Shown piece by piece: positions 59,190 through 64,000 of a stretch of DNA of 64,000 nt. The DNA lies in the NCBI RefSeq assembly GCF_004798865.1, contig NW_025336598.1, positions 18,880,339 through 18,944,338 on the forward strand, written 5' to 3'. The position numbers were made by a program, and so were the translations under genes. Positions within the stretch are counted from its first letter, which is position 1. Each line of letters opens with the position of its first letter. Below the pieces are notes generated by a model. That model saw only the letters and a program-made list of their open reading frames with translations, made no database searches and had not been told where the DNA came from. The DNA is from Varanus komodoensis (taxonomy: Eukaryota; Chordata; Lepidosauria; Squamata; Varanidae).

Positions 59190-59468
59190 CCAGGATCTTG
59201 CCTTGGTCATCCCAGAGTGCAGGACAAGGAATAATGGTCTTCTGTTACAGGAAACAGATTCTTGCTAGATATCAGGGGAAATTTCCTGACTGTTAACAGT
59301 AGTACAACAATGGAATCCATGACCTGAGGAAGTTGTGGACTCGCCCACTCTAGAGTCATGCAACTGGACAGCCATCTGAGAGGGAAGGTTTAACTTAGAG
59401 TCCCACATTGAGCAGAGTGTTGGACCCAAAGGCCCTCTGGCCCTTTCCAACTCTACTATTCTATGATT
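59190..59468 (+). mobile_element. CR1 LINE 3' end, more diverged
   Basis: 'ggacagccatctgagaggga' and the terminal 'ccaactctactattctatga' mark it as CR1. The upstream part 'agtagtacaacaatggaat' is diverged. Confidence 0.82.
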
Positions 59469-59619
59469 GATTCTAAGTTCATTTGCATTTCAAAAAGCAT
59501 GCTTAATCACAGCACCTCTTTCATCCTACCATTGCTGAATATGCAAGGTTGGAAATGTGTCTTGTTGCTTAGGATGACTTCATTTTGTTGGTACTAACTC
59601 AATAAAGAAAATATGACAT

Positions 59620-59755
59620 AAAGCAGATGTGAGCACTGTACAGATGTTCTGCATTCAACTCCCATCAGCCCCAGAGAGCATGGCACATGATCATGGATGA
59701 TGGGAGTTGTAATTCAAAACTGGGGAACACTAGGTTGCATATCCCTGACTTGGAG
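59620..59755. repeat. Palindromic MITE-like repeat
   Basis: 'caactcccatcagcccc' and 'gatgatgggagttgtaattc' form the core palindrome. Confidence 0.68.
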
Positions 59756-61399
59756 TGATGGTGTCAAAGTATAACACACATGTCTTCCTTAGAAATAAAG
59801 AGTTTCTAAATAAAAGACGGTATGCAGTTTACTGCATACCATCAGAGTAAACATAGTTTTATGTCAATTCAACTTGTATTGGCATCCTAAAAATAATTCT
59901 TAGTATTGTAGTTTGGTAACAGTGTTCACAGGTTTTTGTTCAAGATCCCTTACCCATGCCCTCACAGAACTACATTCACAGAGTTCTTTAGTCAGAGGGA
60001 AGGACTATTAAATTAATTTGAATTTCAAGCATGGGTATATACATAACTTTTTACTCCTCCAATTTCACCAGGGAAGCTAAAAAGGAATGAGAGCCTCAGA
60101 AAAAGTTAGAATATAATAACATTGCCTCCTAAAATAGTAAAATGGCCAATATATTTTGGTAAAGACTAGGGATGCGCAAGGAATCTTTTGTGTGGAAAAG
60201 TCATTGGATTCCCACGTTTCAGCTTCCTGGATTCCTTTCTGCTTTGCAGCAGTCCAGAATCCAAGTTCCTGGCAAGCGCACCCAGCAGGAATTGCGCAGT
60301 ACTCGTCCATAATTGAGCCGGACATGCTGTGCAAGCAACGCCATTCTTCCATGCCTGCTCCTGCCTCTGCCAGCAGTGAACGAGGAACAAATTGGCTGCC
60401 AAGAATGGCAGTTGTTGAAGCATTGTCTCCTTTCTCCCTCCCCACTTTCCCTTGTTTGCTTCTTCTGTTTGAGGCTTTCCCTTTTCTCTTTTGTTAATTG
60501 TGTCAGGGAATACTTTAGGCATTCCATGAAAATTCCATCACAAAATGCTAATTTGCCCCATGGCTTGTGAGATGGAAGGAAGGCCGTAACATAGATCTGC
60601 AAAAGAAAGTGCAAAAGTATAAAAAGAGAGAGAGTGTAAGTCAGATGGCTCCTACAAATGCTATCATTGTATGAAATATGCTTCTGTAAGAAAGTAACTG
60701 GGAATGAAAGGCCCTGGAGTTTATTTGGGAATATAGAAGTTTCCTTTCTAGAAGGAAAGGTCAGAATGTGACCCTATGGTGCTCTTACGAACAGCTTGCC
60801 TGTGACTGGCATGTGATCCAACAGGTAGGCCATGGAGTTATTATCCAGTATGCACATATAGGTGAATAATTAACTCTTAATCTCTTCTAGGCGCATATAA
60901 AATAGAAACTCACAGGAGAATATGCAGGCCCCCATTTTACTATGTTGACTGGTTTGCCTACGTCCATGCTCAGAAGGAATGCAGTTCTGCTTTGAACAGT
61001 CATCTCTTTGCTTACTTTAGCCAGGCCTCAAAACATCAGTCATCCGAAGATGTTTGATTTAACAGTGAATTGTGGAATTTTGCAGGGTGTAATGAATTTT
61101 GCAGGGTATAATGAAGAAATGAAAACCACATCTTTGAACATATAAATATTATTTCAGATATAGTTTGTATAAAGCAGACTGATAAAAAAGAGTTGCAGAC
61201 AACTGAAGTATGGAAAAGAATTTTCACTAGAATAGTAAAGGACATGGATTTGCATAGAGCCTGGATCTCAAAAAACATTTCCACATCAATATGCATATTT
61301 TTGACTGATGTAAACCGTAAGGATTTTATTTCAATTGTCTTGGTGTTTATGCAACACCATGGTCTTGGTGTTTATTTTTCATAAAGATAGTAGATTAGA

Positions 61400-61800
61400 A
61401 ATATCCTTCTCCCAGGCAACATGGATCAAGGGGATACAAGTCCAGAGTCCAATAACCCATCCAGCAGCAAGTCCAAAGCTCAATCCCATACAGGCCAAGG
61501 TCAGAACCAGGAGTGAGTTGTGAAGCAAGGCAAGGATATTGTAGTCCAGTATCCAAGAACATATTTCGAACAGGCCAGAGGGCAGGAACCAGGAAGGCAA
61601 TGTAACATACAGCAATGTACTTTGGAGAAGGAGCAACAAGATGTGGATTTAGGAAACAGCTACAGAACACTGAAAACCAGCATTGCTGAGACAACTCCTG
61701 GAGGTAAGAGCCTGCTGTTAAATAACTCTTCCTCCAGGGCTCCCAGGGGATGCTCATGAAGATCCTGGCAGGTCTAGGACTAATCCTGCCACTCCCAGGG
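61400..61800. repeat. Unclassified repeat-like sequence
   Basis: It holds repeated 'gtccaga/gtccaaag' phrases and the text 'gatattgtagtccagtatcc'. Compositionally it looks like a transposon interior, but I could identify no ends, target duplication or coding motif. Confidence 0.25.
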
Positions 61801-64000
61801 TGCTTATTTTAGGGCTAAGTCAGCAGGTGGCGACCTGGAGCTGCCCAAATCCTGGCACCTGGAAAACACAACTCATTGTGGAAGCAAGGTGGGCACCAGA
61901 GAGCTGCTTGGCCAGAAGGACCTGTTGCTGCACTTGCCAAGTGACTAGTGAGAAAGCACCACTGGCAGCTGCCATTTTGCCCAGCTGCCAGAGGCATCCC
62001 AGTTTGCCCACCTCCTGCCCAAAAGATCAGTGAAGATCAGTGATCCACTGATCAGCCTTGAGAAAGGAGCTGTGCTGTGCAGCTGGTTCCCTTGCTTCTC
62101 CCCACATGCTCCAGAAAGAAGCAGGAGCAAGAAAGGGATCATAGGGCTGGCTCCTGCTTCACCACTGTCAGTTGAATAAATAAAATAATTTACAGGAAAG
62201 ATACTTGTGTGGGCACTGGGTTGGGAAAGCCTCTTTGGCACAAGAAAGGGGGATACGCAAGTGAAGTATCCAAGCAGCACTGGATGGGCTTCTCAGCCCT
62301 CCTTTCTATAGTGGGGCTTCTTTCTATAGTGCCCAGCTGATGTCTTTCCTTTTTGCCTAAGCATGGATCACCCCACCCCCTGCACTCCTACTTCAGTGGT
62401 CCTCTATGGAGCAGGACAGGAGGGTACCTGCTCAGCTCCCTTGTCTTCTGCGTTGCGCTTCAGCGAACGAGCCCTGTTTGCCCAGGAGAGCATGTTGACA
62501 CCTGAGTAACCCCAATTTGGCTCACAATCACTGCTGTCAAAGAGAAAAGCCTCATTTTCCCGTGTTGTCTTCTGGGGTACTGCCTGGAGGAGTGAAATGG
62601 TGGGAGGGAGGAGAATTACCACCATGAGCCTGATTGTCTGTAGACTCATTGAGGTAAAAACCTGCCAACCATGGTAAAAATCCAGGGTTGCTTGTCGTGA
62701 TGTGTGAACCTAGTCATTGTCTTGTGAGTTTTTGTGGATGAGAACCTAGCCATTTACTCTTTAGCCTGCACTGTCATTTATCCTTCCTTCCTTCATTCTG
62801 TTCCTTGAGGACAATAGATACACCAGCTCATGCTGAGCCTGGGAGCTGTGCCATGAAACTTGATATATATCGCTGGAACATGGATAGTTAAGAGAGGAAA
62901 AATACTAGCCTGCACAATTTGGATTCCAACTGGTTTAATTACAGGTACAACATGGGCAGTCTGAAACACTTTTCGGTTATGTTCTGATCCAAACGTACCT
63001 TTACATGTAATTTCAAATGCAATGTTCTTGCCATGTCCTGTTCCATAATAATCAGTCCTTCATACCACAGATCCCATGAGCAAGATTGCTAATGTCAGTA
63101 GCAAGACGTGACACACCCCAATTGAGACAAGAAGATTTACTGCTGGTCTTAGGCTCACTGGAGGTGGTAAAATTCACAGAGGATGCCATCTGCCATCACT
63201 AGCCATAAATCTCATCAGATGTAGGTAATATACACTTGTGATATCAACATAGGGCCAGTTCATAGCAGGAAAGAAAAACCACATACTTCTTTCTTTGTGA
63301 GCCACCATTTTGTGTATTCCACACATAATTCAAATTATGCTACGTGACTGTATGAAATAGTGGAAAGCTTTGAAGAATATTTGAGATGCTTTAAATGCTG
63401 TCAGTAATTCTGGATTAAGCAATGCAGAAAAAGCTGTAGTGTAGGGTAGAACTTAGTGGCAAGTTTTCCTGCTTAAGCCCCATTGAAATGATCAGGAGCC
63501 ATGTCCTGGAACAGCTGCCATTCATCCTGGGAAGCCTGGTACATGAGGACTTCTGAGCAGTTGCAGCTCTTGTTCTTTTAAATCCCTCTTGCAAAAGACA
63601 ACATTCATTCTGGCAATGAATTCCCCAGAGGCAATACTGGCAGAATACATTGACAATAGCATCTGGGTGTACACAATGTGAGCAATAAGCAAAGCCCTTG
63701 TCTGCATTTTTCTTGTCATGCTGAAATGGAATGAAATGAAAGGACAATATCCATTTAGGGAGCCAGCGATTGGCAATCCAGGCAGCCTGGCTGGTGGAAC
63801 AGCTCTTAAATAAGCACAGAGGAATGTTTTCAGAGTTAAGTGTTTTACCTGTAGTCCATGTCATGTACCCCAGTCCTCTGTTGTCCTTAGAAATAAATAA
63901 CAACATAGTTTGGCTTATTAGCGTATCGATGCATTTGACCTGTTATGCAATGCCATGAAACACCGATGGTGCCAATTGCAAATGCGGCCATGACTGCCAA

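Larger units (their letters stand above)
54331..64000. other. Upstream flank of RELL1, intergenic
   Basis: No host exon was identified. In human, PGM2 lies further in this direction, but none of its coding sequence is recognisable here. The block contains a MITE-like copy, two CR1 tails, L2 ends, a LINE with a nested hAT, and an unclassified repeat-like stretch at 61400-61800. I cannot assign 59.8-61.4 and 61.8-64.0 kb, including a 163-codon open frame at 63415-63906 (- strand) with no recognisable motif. Confidence 0.55.

Noticed and set aside
60156-60614. Overlapping open frames on both strands
   Set aside because: Frames on both strands of the same block with no motif point to composition, perhaps an unnamed repeat, rather than a gene.
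63415-63906. 163-codon open frame on the - strand
   Set aside because: It contains Cys/His residues but not in any known spacing. Composition and lack of splice context suggest chance, and I could not link it to PGM2 or another gene.

Overview
This window is vertebrate nuclear DNA, most likely from a lizard or another squamate reptile. It carries a Sauria-type SINE with a Bov-B-like 3' tail (7610-7968), several tRNA-derived SINEs of the kind common in squamates, CR1 and L2 LINE fragments, hAT elements with exact 8-bp target duplications, and two host genes split into exons with GT-AG introns. I see no bacterial operons, CRISPR arrays, rRNA genes or plausible tRNA genes.

Two host genes are recognisable and converge tail to tail. 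On the + strand is the C4orf19 orthologue (PGCKA1 in newer usage). Its coding exons are 18321-18352 and 18836-19754 and give 316 aa. On the - strand is RELL1 (RELT-like 1), with six coding exons between 54002 and 32173 that join in phase to 300 aa. RELL1 appears to have a non-coding last exon reaching a poly(A) signal at 27784-27789 and a CpG-rich promoter at about 53.6-54.3 kb. From memory, the same neighbours and orientations occur on human 4p14, so this looks like conserved amniote synteny. I found no further host coding gene. Most other open frames are short and read through repeats or GC-rich DNA.

Layout. 1-18.3 kb: flank or 5' intron of C4orf19, holding SINEs, a hAT element, CR1 and an L2 insertion with a 394-codon open reverse transcriptase frame (16.4-17.85 kb). 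18.3-23.3 kb: C4orf19 coding exons and probable 3'UTR with SINEs. 23.3-27.7 kb: gap between the two 3' ends, holding a CR1 endonuclease-region remnant. 27.7-54.2 kb: RELL1, whose introns carry a TA-flanked mariner/pogo-type element, L2, CR1, SINEs and hAT copies, and whose putative last exon holds an antisense LINE. 54.3-64 kb: upstream flank of RELL1, with CR1, L2 and a second copy of the same LINE family broken by a hAT insertion.

RELL1 encodes a single-pass membrane protein with the RFRV motif that RELT-family proteins are reported to use for docking OSR1-type kinases. The C4orf19 product begins with a likely lipid-anchor motif, MGCRCC. No new system such as a defence locus, novel operon or RNA array was found. 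The observations most worth a second look are the exon-spanning RFRV motif, the longer RELL1 C-terminus, the antisense LINE in the putative RELL1 last exon, the intact L2 frame, the nested transposon chronology and a diverged duplication beside RELL1 exon 3.
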